From Candidatus Kapaibacterium sp. (GTDB lineage Bacteria > Bacteroidota > Ignavibacteria > Kapaibacteriales > UBA2268): 64,000 nt of DNA. This document shows, one piece after another, positions 56,116 to 64,000 of the stretch. The notes beneath the pieces were generated by a model, which was not told where the DNA came from, searched no databases, and was given only the letters and a program-made list of their open reading frames with translations. A program made the position numbers and the translations under genes. The stretch spans positions 186,001 through 250,000 of the forward strand of contig JAMLHE010000002.1 of NCBI GenBank assembly GCA_023957315.1. Reading direction: 5' to 3'. Each line of letters begins with the position of its first letter. Position 1 is the first letter of the stretch.

Positions 56116-56955
56116 ATGGCAATCAGAGTACTAAAACCAATAACGCCCGGAACGAGATTTTACTCGGTAAGTGCTTTCAATGAAATCACCACCGATAAAG
56201 CCCATAAAGCGTTGACCGAGCCTTTGAAAAAATCAGGCGGTAGAAATAATACCGGCAAGATTACTTCGAGGCACCGTGGCGGCGGGCATAAAAGAAGATA
56301 TAGAATAATTGACTTCAAAAGGGACAAACGCGGTATCAAAGCAGAAGTTAAAACGATCGAATACGATCCGAATCGTAACGCTCGAATAGCTTTAGTCGAA
56401 TATACCGATGGCGATATAAGATATATTATCGCTCCCGATAAAATAAAAGTCGGACATATTATAGAAGCAGGTCCGGACGTAGAGTATAAAGACGGTAACG
56501 CTTTACCACTCAGCAGAATTCCGGTCGGATTGTTCATACACAATATTGAACTCAAACCCGGTAAGGGTGCCCAAATTGCAAGAAGTGCAGGCACGTCTTC
56601 GCAACTTGTGTCCAACGATGGAAAATATGCTCAAGTTAAAATGCCATCGGGCGAAATTAGAATGATTCTAAATACATGCTATGCCACGCTCGGAACGGTA
56701 TCAAACGCAGAGTTCGAAAACATACTTTGGGGTAAAGCCGGCAGATTACGCTGGAAAGGTGTTCGCCCTCAAACTCGCGGTATGGCGATGAACCCCGTTG
56801 ACCACCCAATGGGCGGCGGCGAAGGTGCATCAAAATCAGGCGGTGGTCGTCAACATCCACGCTCGCCTTGGGGCAAGTATGCCAAAGGTGGGAAAACTCG
56901 TAGTAAGCGTAATGCTTCCGATAAGTTCATAGTTCGTTCAAGAAAATCAAAATAG
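56116..56955 (+). CDS. rplB: 50S ribosomal protein L2
   Basis: 279 residues, full length, with [20 protein letters not shown] and the C-terminal [20 protein letters not shown] segment whose His is near the peptidyl-transferase centre. Confidence 0.98.
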   Translation: MAIRVLKPITPGTRFYSVSAFNEITTDKAHKALTEPLKKSGGRNNTGKITSRHRGGGHKRRYRIIDFKRDKRGIKAEVKTIEYDPNRNARIALVEYTDGDIRYIIAPDKIKVGHIIEAGPDVEYKDGNALPLSRIPVGLFIHNIELKPGKGAQIARSAGTSSQLVSNDGKYAQVKMPSGEIRMILNTCYATLGTVSNAEFENILWGKAGRLRWKGVRPQTRGMAMNPVDHPMGGGEGASKSGGGRQHPRSPWGKYAKGGKTRSKRNASDKFIVRSRKSK

Positions 56956-56968
56956 TCAAGGATAAGTA

Positions 56969-57256
56969 ATGTCACGTTCACTTAAAAAGGGTATTTTCAT
57001 AAGCTACAAGCTGGTAGAAAAGGTTGATGCTTTGAATGCTCAAAACAAAAAACAAGTAATAAAAACTTGGTCGAGAGCCTCGACTATCACACCGGAGTTT
57101 GTGGGACATACTGTAGCTGTGCATAACGGCAAGAATTTCATCCCGGTGTACGTTACAGAAAATATGGTAGGTCATAAATTCGGCGAATTTTCTCCTACTC
57201 GAATTTACAGAGGCCATGCGGGCCACAGAAAAGAACAACGTTCTGCAAAGAAATAA
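56969..57256 (+). CDS. rpsS: 30S ribosomal protein S19
   Basis: 95 residues with MSRSLKKG at the start, then [20 protein letters not shown] and [11 protein letters not shown]. Located 13 bases after rplB and 15 before rplV. Confidence 0.97.
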   Translation: MSRSLKKGIFISYKLVEKVDALNAQNKKQVIKTWSRASTITPEFVGHTVAVHNGKNFIPVYVTENMVGHKFGEFSPTRIYRGHAGHRKEQRSAKK

Positions 57257-57271
57257 TAAAGGACCTGAAAA

Positions 57272-57667
57272 ATGCAAGCCAGAGCTTTGAAAAGATATAT
57301 ACCGTCATCGCCGTTAAAGATGAAAATCGTGATTGACCAAATTCGCGGCAAAAATGCAGCTGAAGCGCTTATTATACTTCGGTTTACTCCGAAACATGCC
57401 GCTAAAGTTGCTGAGCAAACACTCAGGTCGGCTATATCTAACTTAAATGTTAAAGCCGAATTAGCCGAAACGACGATTAATGACGATGAGGTCTTTGTAA
57501 AAGAAGTTTATGTAAACCAAGGACCAAGCATGAGACGAGTACTTCCCGCACCAATGGGACGTGCTTACAGAATCAAAAAGCGCTCTAATCACTTGACAAT
57601 CGTGGTTGCTGTACCCGAAGTCGTCGATGATTTAGATGCTTTGTCTGATAACAAAGATACAAACTAA
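57272..57667 (+). CDS. rplV: 50S ribosomal protein L22
   Basis: 131 residues with KRYIPSSPLKMKIVIDQIRG and the tunnel hairpin PSMRRVLPAPMGRAYRIKKR, the macrolide-linked loop. Ordinary sequence. Confidence 0.97.
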   Translation: MQARALKRYIPSSPLKMKIVIDQIRGKNAAEALIILRFTPKHAAKVAEQTLRSAISNLNVKAELAETTINDDEVFVKEVYVNQGPSMRRVLPAPMGRAYRIKKRSNHLTIVVAVPEVVDDLDALSDNKDTN

Positions 57668-57678
57668 GGAGTTATAAA

Positions 57679-58323
57679 TTGGGACAGAAGACAAATCCGA
57701 TAGGTCTAAGATTAGGTATAATCCGAGGTTGGGATGCCAATTGGTTCGACGAACGAAATATTGCCGAAAAATTGTCGGAAGACATCAAAGTTCGCAGCTA
57801 TATTCGTAATCGTAAGAAAAAAGCGGGCATTTCGCGAATCTTAGTCGAAAGGACTGCAAAACAGTTGAGAATAACTATCAATACCTCACGCCCCGGTGTT
57901 ATCATAGGTCGCTCAGGAAAGGATATTACTCAATTAGAAGAAGAATTGAAAAAATTGACAGGCAAAGATGTCAAAATCTTAATCAGCGAAATTAAACGCC
58001 CGGAATTAGATGCTTTGCTTGTAGCCGAAAACATAGCCCAACAATTGGAAGGCAGAATATCATTCCGTCGTGCGATGAAACAATCAGTTTCTTCGACAAT
58101 GAGAATGGGAGCACAAGGAATCAGAATCATGTGTGCCGGAAGATTGGGCGGAGCAGAAATGGCTCGTACTGAGCAATACAAAGAAGGCAGAATACCCCTT
58201 CATACTTTAAGAGCCGATATTGATTACGGCACAGCTGAAGCACTAACAATCTATGGTATCATTGGTATCAAAGTTTGGATTTGCAAAGGCGAAATAATCG
58301 GAAAACAACAGTCAGATAAATAG
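57679..58323 (+). CDS. rpsC: 30S ribosomal protein S3
   Basis: 214 residues, TTG start with GGAG upstream. It has GQKTNPIGLRLGIIRGW and the KH motif VIIGRSGKDITQLEEELKK. Ends soon after GIKVWICKGEII, with a short tail. Confidence 0.97.
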   Translation: MGQKTNPIGLRLGIIRGWDANWFDERNIAEKLSEDIKVRSYIRNRKKKAGISRILVERTAKQLRITINTSRPGVIIGRSGKDITQLEEELKKLTGKDVKILISEIKRPELDALLVAENIAQQLEGRISFRRAMKQSVSSTMRMGAQGIRIMCAGRLGGAEMARTEQYKEGRIPLHTLRADIDYGTAEALTIYGIIGIKVWICKGEIIGKQQSDK

Positions 58324-58335
58324 ACGGATAAAATC

Positions 58336-58752
58336 ATGCTTTCACCAAAGAGAGTTAAAAGACGTAAGACGTTTCGCGGCAGAATGAAAGGTAAAGCTTT
58401 CAGGGGTTCGACAGTAACATTCGGTTCATTCGGTCTCAAAGCGATGGAGCCACATTGGCTAACCAATCGCCAGATTGAATCAGCTCGTATTGCTATCAAT
58501 CGTTACCTTAAACGCGACGGTAAAGTTTGGATAAGAATATTTCCCGACAAACCCTACACGAAAAAACCGGCGGAAACACGTATGGGTAAGGGTAAAGGTA
58601 GCCCTGAAGGTTGGGTAGCAGTAGTTCGCCCGGGCAGAATATTGTTCGAAGTGGACGGTGTAACCCGCGAAGCCGCCGAAGAAGCTATGAGATTGGCTTC
58701 ACATAAATTGCCTATAAAAACAAAATTTGTAACACGTATAGATTTGGCTTGA
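58336..58752 (+). CDS. rplP: 50S ribosomal protein L16
   Basis: 138 residues with [20 protein letters not shown] and [20 protein letters not shown]. Binds the A site of 23S rRNA. 12 bases after rpsC. Confidence 0.97.
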   Translation: MLSPKRVKRRKTFRGRMKGKAFRGSTVTFGSFGLKAMEPHWLTNRQIESARIAINRYLKRDGKVWIRIFPDKPYTKKPAETRMGKGKGSPEGWVAVVRPGRILFEVDGVTREAAEEAMRLASHKLPIKTKFVTRIDLA

Positions 58753-58753
58753 T

Positions 58754-58966
58754 ATGAAACAACGTAAAGCCGCTGATTTGAAAGAATTAACGCCTGAGGA
58801 ACTTTTGATGCTCCTCGATGAGTCGCGAGAAACGCTTTCTAAGCAAACTTTTCAGCACGCTCTGAAACAACTTCACGATACTTCGTATCTGAAAGTGCTT
58901 CGTAGAGATGTTGCAAGGATAAACACTATTTTAAATGAACGTAATAGAGCGAATCAAGATGGATAA
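58754..58966 (+). CDS. rpmC: 50S ribosomal protein L29
   Basis: 70 residues with [19 protein letters not shown] and [18 protein letters not shown]. Adjacent to rplP with a 1-base gap. Its stop overlaps the chosen rpsQ start by 8 bases. Confidence 0.93.
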   Translation: MKQRKAADLKELTPEELLMLLDESRETLSKQTFQHALKQLHDTSYLKVLRRDVARINTILNERNRANQDG

Positions 58967-59291
58967 TAACGAAGAAATGTTGACAGCTACAAGCGGCAAC
59001 GAAGTAATTGCCCAAACTGCTCCAAGCGGTGACGCCGAGTATAAAACTCATAAGAGAATACTGCTGGGCAAAGTTAGCTCGAACAAAGCCGACAAAACTA
59101 TCATCGTTAGTGTAGTTCGCCAAATCATACATCCGCTTTATAAAAAGTATTATAAACGGACAAATAGATTTATGGCTCACGACCCCGAGAACACTTGCAA
59201 ACCGGGCGATATAGTGAAAATTAAGGAGTGCCGTCCCTTGAGCGCCAAGAAAAGATGGACTCTAATTGAAATTGTTGAACGCGCTAAATAA
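58959..59291 (+). CDS. rpsQ: 30S ribosomal protein S17 with N-terminal extension
   Basis: I chose ATG 58959, which overlaps the rpmC stop in ATGGATAA; a start 8 codons earlier would overlap rpmC more. The core KRILLGKVSSNKADKTIIVS and PGDIVKIKECRPLSAKKRW is typical. About 28 residues precede the core, more than in most S17 proteins. Confidence 0.93.
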   Translation: MDNNEEMLTATSGNEVIAQTAPSGDAEYKTHKRILLGKVSSNKADKTIIVSVVRQIIHPLYKKYYKRTNRFMAHDPENTCKPGDIVKIKECRPLSAKKRWTLIEIVERAK

Positions 59292-59304
59292 TCAGGAGTG
59301 AAAA

Positions 59305-59673
59305 ATGGTACAAGAAGAAACTAATCTGATAGTTGCTGATAACTCTGGAGCAAAAAAAATTAGAGTAATCCGCGTCTTAGGAGGTCATGGCAAACGCTAT
59401 GCTTCACTCGGCGATGTGATTGTAGCGGCTGTAAAATCGGCTATCCCCAATGGGGCTGTCAAAAAAGGACAAGTAGTCAAAGCAGTTATCGTTCGTACAG
59501 CTAAGGAAGTCGGCAGACGCGACGGTTCGTATATCAGATTTGATGATAATGCGGCTGTAATTCTTAACGATAAAGGCGAACCACGTGGTACTCGTATCTT
59601 CGGACCGGTAGCACGTGAACTACGCGAAAGAAATTATATGAAAATTGTGTCTTTAGCTCCTGAAGTAATCTAA
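59305..59673 (+). CDS. rplN: 50S ribosomal protein L14
   Basis: 122 residues with [19 protein letters not shown] and [19 protein letters not shown]. First of the spc set. 13 bases after rpsQ; AGGAG upstream. Confidence 0.98.
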   Translation: MVQEETNLIVADNSGAKKIRVIRVLGGHGKRYASLGDVIVAAVKSAIPNGAVKKGQVVKAVIVRTAKEVGRRDGSYIRFDDNAAVILNDKGEPRGTRIFGPVARELRERNYMKIVSLAPEVI

Positions 59674-59686
59674 GAAAGGTGACCAA

Positions 59687-60007
59687 ATGAAGATAAAAAT
59701 TAAGAAAAATGATACTGTAATGGTAATTACGGGCGACGACAAAGGCAAATCAGGCAGAGTTCTTGATGTGAATGCTAAGAAAAAGACTGTCCTTATAGAA
59801 GGCATCAACATTCATATCAAACATCAACGTCCTAACCAACGCAACCAACAAGGTGGCAGGACAAGCATGGAATTCCCTGTTCATTACTCTAATGTAATGC
59901 TGCTCGATTCTGACAAAAATCCTACTCGCGTAGGGTTTGCCAGAGAAACTAAAGGCAATAGAACCGAAGTTGTTCGTATCGCCAAAACAAACGGTAAAGC
60001 TATTTAA
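59687..60007 (+). CDS. rplX: 50S ribosomal protein L24
   Basis: 106 residues with the KOW motif DTVMVITGDDKGKSGRVLDV. Early assembly protein of the 50S subunit. Confidence 0.96.
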   Translation: MKIKIKKNDTVMVITGDDKGKSGRVLDVNAKKKTVLIEGINIHIKHQRPNQRNQQGGRTSMEFPVHYSNVMLLDSDKNPTRVGFARETKGNRTEVVRIAKTNGKAI

Positions 60008-60032
60008 GAAATAATTGAGAATGTGAATTAAA

Positions 60033-60695
60033 ATGGCAGTAAACAAGAAAGCACAACCGGCGCAAACCGGAAAAGCCGCCGCAAAAAAAGGCGACTTCAC
60101 GCCCGAAGGCAAACGGCTCGAAGATGTTCCGGCGGGTAAGCCTCCGGTACCGAGATTATTCGAATTTTATAAAGATTCGGTAATACCTGTATTGATGAAA
60201 AGATTTGAATTCAAATCCATCATGCAAGTTCCAAGACTCGAAAAGATTTGCCTCAACATCGGAGTTGGCGATGCAACTCAAGATTTGAAGTTGTTGCAAA
60301 ATGCTATCAATGAGCTTGAATTGATTGCAGGTCAACGTCCTGTAGTCCGAAAAGCCAAAAAGGCGATTTCGAACTTCAAACTTCGTCAAGGTATGCCTAT
60401 CGGATGTATGGTAACACTACGTGGACCAAGAATGTATGAATTTCTTGACAGATTCATCAATATCGCCTCACCACGTATCCGCGACTTTAGAGGGTTCCCC
60501 GACAAAAGTTTCGATGGACGAGGTAATTATACATTGGGTATCAAAGAACAAATTATATTCCCTGAAATTGATGTAGATAAAGTAAATCGCATCACGGGTT
60601 TTGATGTAACTTTCGTAATACGCTCGGCATCGGACGAAGAATCGCACGCTTTGCTAAGTGAATTCGGTTTCCCATTCAAAAAGAAACAAAATTAA
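60033..60695 (+). CDS. rplE: 50S ribosomal protein L5 with basic N-terminal extension
   Basis: 220 residues where about 180 are usual. The first 40 are Lys/Ala/Pro-rich ([17 protein letters not shown]) before the standard L5 body ([41 protein letters not shown]). The extra tail is charged and may bind rRNA at the 5S region or be disordered. Confidence 0.97.
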   Translation: MAVNKKAQPAQTGKAAAKKGDFTPEGKRLEDVPAGKPPVPRLFEFYKDSVIPVLMKRFEFKSIMQVPRLEKICLNIGVGDATQDLKLLQNAINELELIAGQRPVVRKAKKAISNFKLRQGMPIGCMVTLRGPRMYEFLDRFINIASPRIRDFRGFPDKSFDGRGNYTLGIKEQIIFPEIDVDKVNRITGFDVTFVIRSASDEESHALLSEFGFPFKKKQN

Positions 60696-60717
60696 TAATA
60701 TTTAAGTAATAATATCT

Positions 60718-60987
60718 ATGGCAAAAAATTCGGTTATAGCAAGAAATCGCAAAAGACAAAGATTGGTAGAAAAATACCAAGCTAAACGCGATGAACTTAA
60801 AGCCGCAGGAGATTGGGAAGGCTTACAAAAACTTCCGCGAAACAGTGCACCGACAAGAGTAGTAAGTCGTTGTACAGTCACCGGACGAGGCAGAGCTGTC
60901 TATCGTAAATATGGGCTTTGCAGAAATGTATTTAGACAAATGGCACTCGAAGGGAAACTCCCAGGTGTGCGTAAGGCAAGTTGGTAA
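60718..60987 (+). CDS. rpsN: 30S ribosomal protein S14 (zinc-free type)
   Basis: 89 residues with [20 protein letters not shown] and [20 protein letters not shown]. No CxxC pairs, so the long zinc-independent form. Confidence 0.97.
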   Translation: MAKNSVIARNRKRQRLVEKYQAKRDELKAAGDWEGLQKLPRNSAPTRVVSRCTVTGRGRAVYRKYGLCRNVFRQMALEGKLPGVRKASW

Positions 60988-61008
60988 AATTTATTCAGGT
61001 TAGTTAAT

Positions 61009-61404
61009 ATGCCGGTTACAGATCAAATATCAGACTTTTTAACAAGAGTCAGAAACGCAGGGCAAGCAGGGCACAAATATGTAGATGCGCCATGTTCAAA
61101 GATGAAACTTGCCATTGCCGAAATCTTGAAAGACCAAGGTTTCATTGCAGACTTCGAAAAAATTGAAGAAGGTCCGCAAGGATTAGTGCGTGTTCAGCTT
61201 AGATACTATAAGAGAAAGCACGTTATCAAAAAAGTTGTCCGCATTTCAAAACCCGGAAGGCGAGTTTACGCCCCGGTAGAGAAATTGCCCCGTGTTTACA
61301 ACGGCTTAGGTATAGCTATTGTATCTACATCCAAAGGTGTTATGACCGGGAAACAAGCCCGAAAATTTAATGTCGGTGGCGAAATTCTTTGTACAGTTTG
61401 GTAA
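61009..61404 (+). CDS. rpsH: 30S ribosomal protein S8
   Basis: 131 residues with VTDQISDFLTRVRNAGQAGH and STSKGVMTGKQARKFNVGGE. Central assembly protein of the 30S platform; autoregulator of the spc operon in E. coli. Confidence 0.97.
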   Translation: MPVTDQISDFLTRVRNAGQAGHKYVDAPCSKMKLAIAEILKDQGFIADFEKIEEGPQGLVRVQLRYYKRKHVIKKVVRISKPGRRVYAPVEKLPRVYNGLGIAIVSTSKGVMTGKQARKFNVGGEILCTVW

Positions 61405-61427
61405 TTTTTTTAAATTAGGAGTATATT

Positions 61428-61967
61428 GTGTCGAGGATTGGAAAAATGCCCATACCCGTACCTGCAAAGGTAAAGCTCACTATTGATGATCAACTCATCA
61501 GAGCCAAGGGTCCATTGGGCGAATTAGAGTTTAAAGTGCCCGATGTTATCAAGTTCAGTCTTGAAGGCGACGTCTTGACGTTCGACAGAGGGAGCAACGA
61601 AAAACATGTCCGAGCTTTGCACGGTTTATCACGTGCCTTGACTGCCAATATAATCGAAGGTGTTTCTAACGGATTCACAAAAACATTGATTATAGAAGGT
61701 GTCGGCTTCAGAGCCGAGTTGAAAGGCGATAGATTGCTGTTGACATTAGGTTTTTCGCATACGATATTAGTAATTCCCCCACCGGAAATTACTTTCGAGT
61801 TGGCAAGCCCTACAAATTTGAAAATTAAGGGCATAGACAAACAATTAGTCGGGATGATAGCCGCAAAAATTAGAAAAATGCGCCCACCCGAACCATACAA
61901 AGGCAAAGGCGTTCGTTACGAAGGTGAGTTTATACGCCGTAAAGCAGGTAAAACTTCGGCTAAGTAA
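61428..61967 (+). CDS. rplF: 50S ribosomal protein L6
   Basis: 179 residues, GTG start with AGGAG upstream. Has SRIGKMPIPVPAKVKLTIDD and the C-terminal RKMRPPEPYKGKGVRYEGE segment. Near the factor-binding site. Confidence 0.98.
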   Translation: MSRIGKMPIPVPAKVKLTIDDQLIRAKGPLGELEFKVPDVIKFSLEGDVLTFDRGSNEKHVRALHGLSRALTANIIEGVSNGFTKTLIIEGVGFRAELKGDRLLLTLGFSHTILVIPPPEITFELASPTNLKIKGIDKQLVGMIAAKIRKMRPPEPYKGKGVRYEGEFIRRKAGKTSAK

Positions 61968-62000
61968 TTGAAAATCTTAATCAATTAGCAAGAGAAAAAT

Positions 62001-62372
62001 ATGAAAATAATAAAATTAAGAGCACAACGCAAAGAAAGACGCAAAAAACACGTGCGTAAAAGTATCTTCGGTACTCCTGACAGACTGAGATTGACCGTCT
62101 ATAGAAGTTTATCGAATATCTATGCCCAAGTGATTAACGACGTTGATGGCGTTACGCTGGTATCGGCATCCTCGATTGACAAGGATATTAAGGCGAAAAT
62201 TACTCCGGAAATGACTAAAGTCCAATTGAGCGAATTAGTCGGAAGTGAAGTAGCCAAAAGAGCTTTAGCATCTCAAATAACAAAAGTAGCATTCGATAGA
62301 AACGGCTATATTTATCACGGTAGAATCAAGGCACTTGCTGACGCCGCGAGAAAAGCCGGTTTGGAATTTTAA
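62001..62372 (+). CDS. rplR: 50S ribosomal protein L18
   Basis: 123 residues with [20 protein letters not shown] and [20 protein letters not shown]. 5S rRNA binding. GTG-started rpsE follows after 17 bases. Confidence 0.97.
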   Translation: MKIIKLRAQRKERRKKHVRKSIFGTPDRLRLTVYRSLSNIYAQVINDVDGVTLVSASSIDKDIKAKITPEMTKVQLSELVGSEVAKRALASQITKVAFDRNGYIYHGRIKALADAARKAGLEF

Positions 62373-62389
62373 TCAGAAAGGAGCGATAA

Positions 62390-62893
62390 GTGGCAAACTT
62401 CAAATTATCAGATCTTGATTTAAGCGATAAATTAGTATATGTAGGTAGAACCGCTAAGGTTGTAAAAGGTGGCAGACGTTTCAATTTCTCTGCATTGGTC
62501 GTCGTAGGTGATGGCAAAGGGCACGTAGGTTTCGGACTTGGCAAAGCCAGTGAAGTTGTTGATGCTGTTACTAAAGCTACAGAAGCGGCTAAAAAAAGCG
62601 TCGTAAAGGTTAGATTGTCCAAAAACACTATTCCGCATGAAGTTATCGGTAAGTACGGTGCTGCGAAAGTATTAATCAAGCCCGCATCAGCAGGTACAGG
62701 TGTGATTGCCGCAGGTGGTATTCGTGCTATCTTAGAACTTGCAGGCGTCCAAGACGTACTAACAAAAAGTATGGGTTCTTCTAATCCTCACAATACTGTC
62801 AAAGCGGCATTGCGTGCATTAGAATCTCTCGAAGATGCAAATTCAGTTGCGGCTCGCCGTAATATTTCTGTCGAAAAAGTAATTCATGGTTGA
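62390..62893 (+). CDS. rpsE: 30S ribosomal protein S5
   Basis: 167 residues, GTG start with AAAGGAG upstream. Has [20 protein letters not shown] and [21 protein letters not shown] fidelity-related protein; no unusual change noticed. Confidence 0.97.
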   Translation: MANFKLSDLDLSDKLVYVGRTAKVVKGGRRFNFSALVVVGDGKGHVGFGLGKASEVVDAVTKATEAAKKSVVKVRLSKNTIPHEVIGKYGAAKVLIKPASAGTGVIAAGGIRAILELAGVQDVLTKSMGSSNPHNTVKAALRALESLEDANSVAARRNISVEKVIHG

Positions 62894-62925
62894 TTTTTAT
62901 ATAACCATAATTGAAAGGTAAAATA

Positions 62926-63111
62926 ATGAGTAAATTGAAAGTAACCCAAGTAAAAAGTGTAATAAAGAGAATGTCTAAGCAGAAAAAAACTATAGAAGCT
63001 TTAGGCTTGGGACGTCCGAATTATTCCAACACACTTCCCGACAATCCGCAAACTCGCGGTATGATTGAGGTTGTGAAGCATTTAGTAACAATTGAAGAAG
63101 TTTCAGACTAA
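62926..63111 (+). CDS. rpmD: 50S ribosomal protein L30
   Basis: 61 residues from the ATG at 62926, which has GAAAGG upstream; the open frame extends 5 codons earlier. Core KLKVTQVKSVIKRMSKQKKT and PQTRGMIEVVKHLV. Usual length is about 60. Confidence 0.95.
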   Translation: MSKLKVTQVKSVIKRMSKQKKTIEALGLGRPNYSNTLPDNPQTRGMIEVVKHLVTIEEVSD

Positions 63112-63129
63112 TAAATTAATGGCATTAAA

Positions 63130-63591
63130 ATGAAACATATAGGAAATCTAAAATACGCCGATGGCGCTAAACACAAATCGAAGAGAATCGGCAGAGGTGT
63201 CGGATCGGGTCACGGCGGTACTGCAACTAAAGGGCACAAAGGGCAGAAATCTCGCTCCGGTGCTACTATACGTATCGGATTCGAAGGCGGTCAAATGCCA
63301 CTCAACAGAAGACTACCGAAATTCGGGTTCTTCAACAGATTCAGAGTCGAGTACCAAATCGTCAACCTTGATACACTTCAACGTTTGGTTGATGAAAACA
63401 AATTCGAATCTAACAAAGTTGATTTCGATACTTTGATTAATCTCGGCGTCATATCCAAAAAGCGGGTTCCACTCAAAATTTTGGGTAACGGCGAATTGAC
63501 TGCAGCTTTGGAAGTTACCGCACACGGATTTTCGCGTACGGCTAAAGAAAAAATCGAGTCAGTCGGGGGAAAGGTAACGGTAAATGAGTAA
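63130..63591 (+). CDS. rplO: 50S ribosomal protein L15
   Basis: 153 residues with GRGVGSGHGGTATKGHKGQK and EGGQMPLNRRLPKFGF. Its last 8 bases overlap the secY start (ATGAGTAA). Confidence 0.97.
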   Translation: MKHIGNLKYADGAKHKSKRIGRGVGSGHGGTATKGHKGQKSRSGATIRIGFEGGQMPLNRRLPKFGFFNRFRVEYQIVNLDTLQRLVDENKFESNKVDFDTLINLGVISKKRVPLKILGNGELTAALEVTAHGFSRTAKEKIESVGGKVTVNE

Positions 63592-64000
63592 ATTCATACA
63601 ATCAATTCAGAACATCTTTAAAATCGAAGAGTTAAGAGATAGAATTCTCTTTACTCTTGGGATTTTAGTTGTGGTGAGAATAGGTGCTCACATCACGCTT
63701 CCGGGCGTTGATGTTGTAGCCCTAAAGATGTCTATCGCAAATTCGGATGCTAATACTTTATTCGGATTGTTTGACCTCTTTGTTGGCGGTGCATTTTCTA
63801 ATGCCGCAATATTTGCTTTAGGGATTATGCCCTACATCACTTCATCGATTATATTCCAATTGGCTGGTGTAGTTATTCCCGAAATCCAAAAAATTCAGAA
63901 AGAAGGTGAAGACGGTAGAAGAAAAATTACACAATACACTCGTATTTTGACTGTATTTATTGCATTGTTGCAAGGCTGGGGGATAGCAGTAAAACTCTCC
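63584..64000 (+). CDS. secY: Protein translocase subunit SecY (5' part, cut by window end)
   Basis: 139 codons are present from ATG 63584, overlapping the rplO stop by 8 bases. TM1 (RILFTLGILVVVRIGAHITL) and TM2 (AAIFALGIMPYITSSIIFQL) are visible, with the characteristic acidic, Gln-rich link EIQKIQKEGEDGRRKI. It is the main pore of the Sec translocon, through which the T9SS cargo and lipoproteins above are exported. Confidence 0.96.
   Translation, partial: MSKFIQSIQNIFKIEELRDRILFTLGILVVVRIGAHITLPGVDVVALKMSIANSDANTLFGLFDLFVGGAFSNAAIFALGIMPYITSSIIFQLAGVVIPEIQKIQKEGEDGRRKITQYTRILTVFIALLQGWGIAVKLS

Noticed and set aside
1..64000. tRNA or rRNA genes
   Set aside because: No cloverleaf or rRNA-like sequence was seen in the intergenic gaps I read; a tRNAscan-SE/Infernal run would be needed to exclude a missed one.

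Overview
The window looks like a chromosome segment of a free-living member of the Bacteroidota/Chlorobiota side of the FCB group, with a Kapabacteria- or Ignavibacteria-like lineage as my best guess. This is inferred, not proven. Three things point that way. Many secreted proteins end in type IX secretion (T9SS) sorting domains. Two translation operons carry promoters of the Bacteroidota form TTTG-N19-TAnnTTTG. The same genome encodes flagellar parts (MotB, FliW, CsrA) and uses Shine-Dalgarno sites freely, which is unusual for gut-type Bacteroidetes. No rRNA, tRNA, CRISPR array or intact insertion sequence was seen.

Layout. 0.2-3.7 kb: three leftward T9SS cargo genes, two of them Asp-box (BNR-like) proteins. 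3.8-4.4 kb: a gene-poor stretch of tandem and inverted repeats. 4.4-6.0 kb: a small lipoprotein, an Abi_2/AbiF-type HEPN protein, a compact hairpin RNA candidate directly upstream of it, and the C-terminal scrap of a restriction-modification enzyme; together a small, decayed defence locus. 6.1-11.4 kb: a leftward biotin-dependent acyl-CoA carboxylase operon (biotin carboxylase, biotin carrier, a 71-residue unknown, an FAD-linked oxidase, carboxyltransferase), probably for propionyl-CoA. 11.5-16.6 kb: HD protein, response regulator, CsrA, FliW, MotB and Lnt, a motility and envelope cluster. 16.7-25.2 kb: a large rightward Asp-box T9SS protein, then leftward a predicted beta-barrel and two tandem C25-like T9SS proteins that seem to lack the catalytic dyad. 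25.3-29.6 kb: MlaE, a periplasmic binding lipoprotein, TrmB, RlmB and a DUF4349 lipoprotein. 29.6-30.6 kb: an orphan antitoxin-like gene and a HepT/MntA (HEPN/MNT) pair. 30.6-39.0 kb: a YfhO membrane protein, a leucine-rich-repeat lipoprotein, a zinc phospholipase C-like secreted protein, a predicted barrel, and two more surface proteins, one with an 8-bp repeat array inside its 5' coding region. 39.4-45.6 kb: a heavy-metal RND efflux operon with His-rich partners. 45.7-47.4 kb: RecQ. 47.65-64.0 kb: the translation block, with fusA1, then rpsL-rpsG-fusA2-tuf and the S10 and spc clusters to secY, which is cut by the window end.

The two EF-G genes are not recent duplicates. The first resembles the mitochondrial EF-G1/spdEFG1 type and the second the EF-G2 type, suggesting separate translocation and ribosome-recycling factors around rpsL-rpsG. 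The observations most worth following are the Abi_2 gene with its structured upstream RNA, the 8-bp repeat arrays, and the degenerate C25-like pair.
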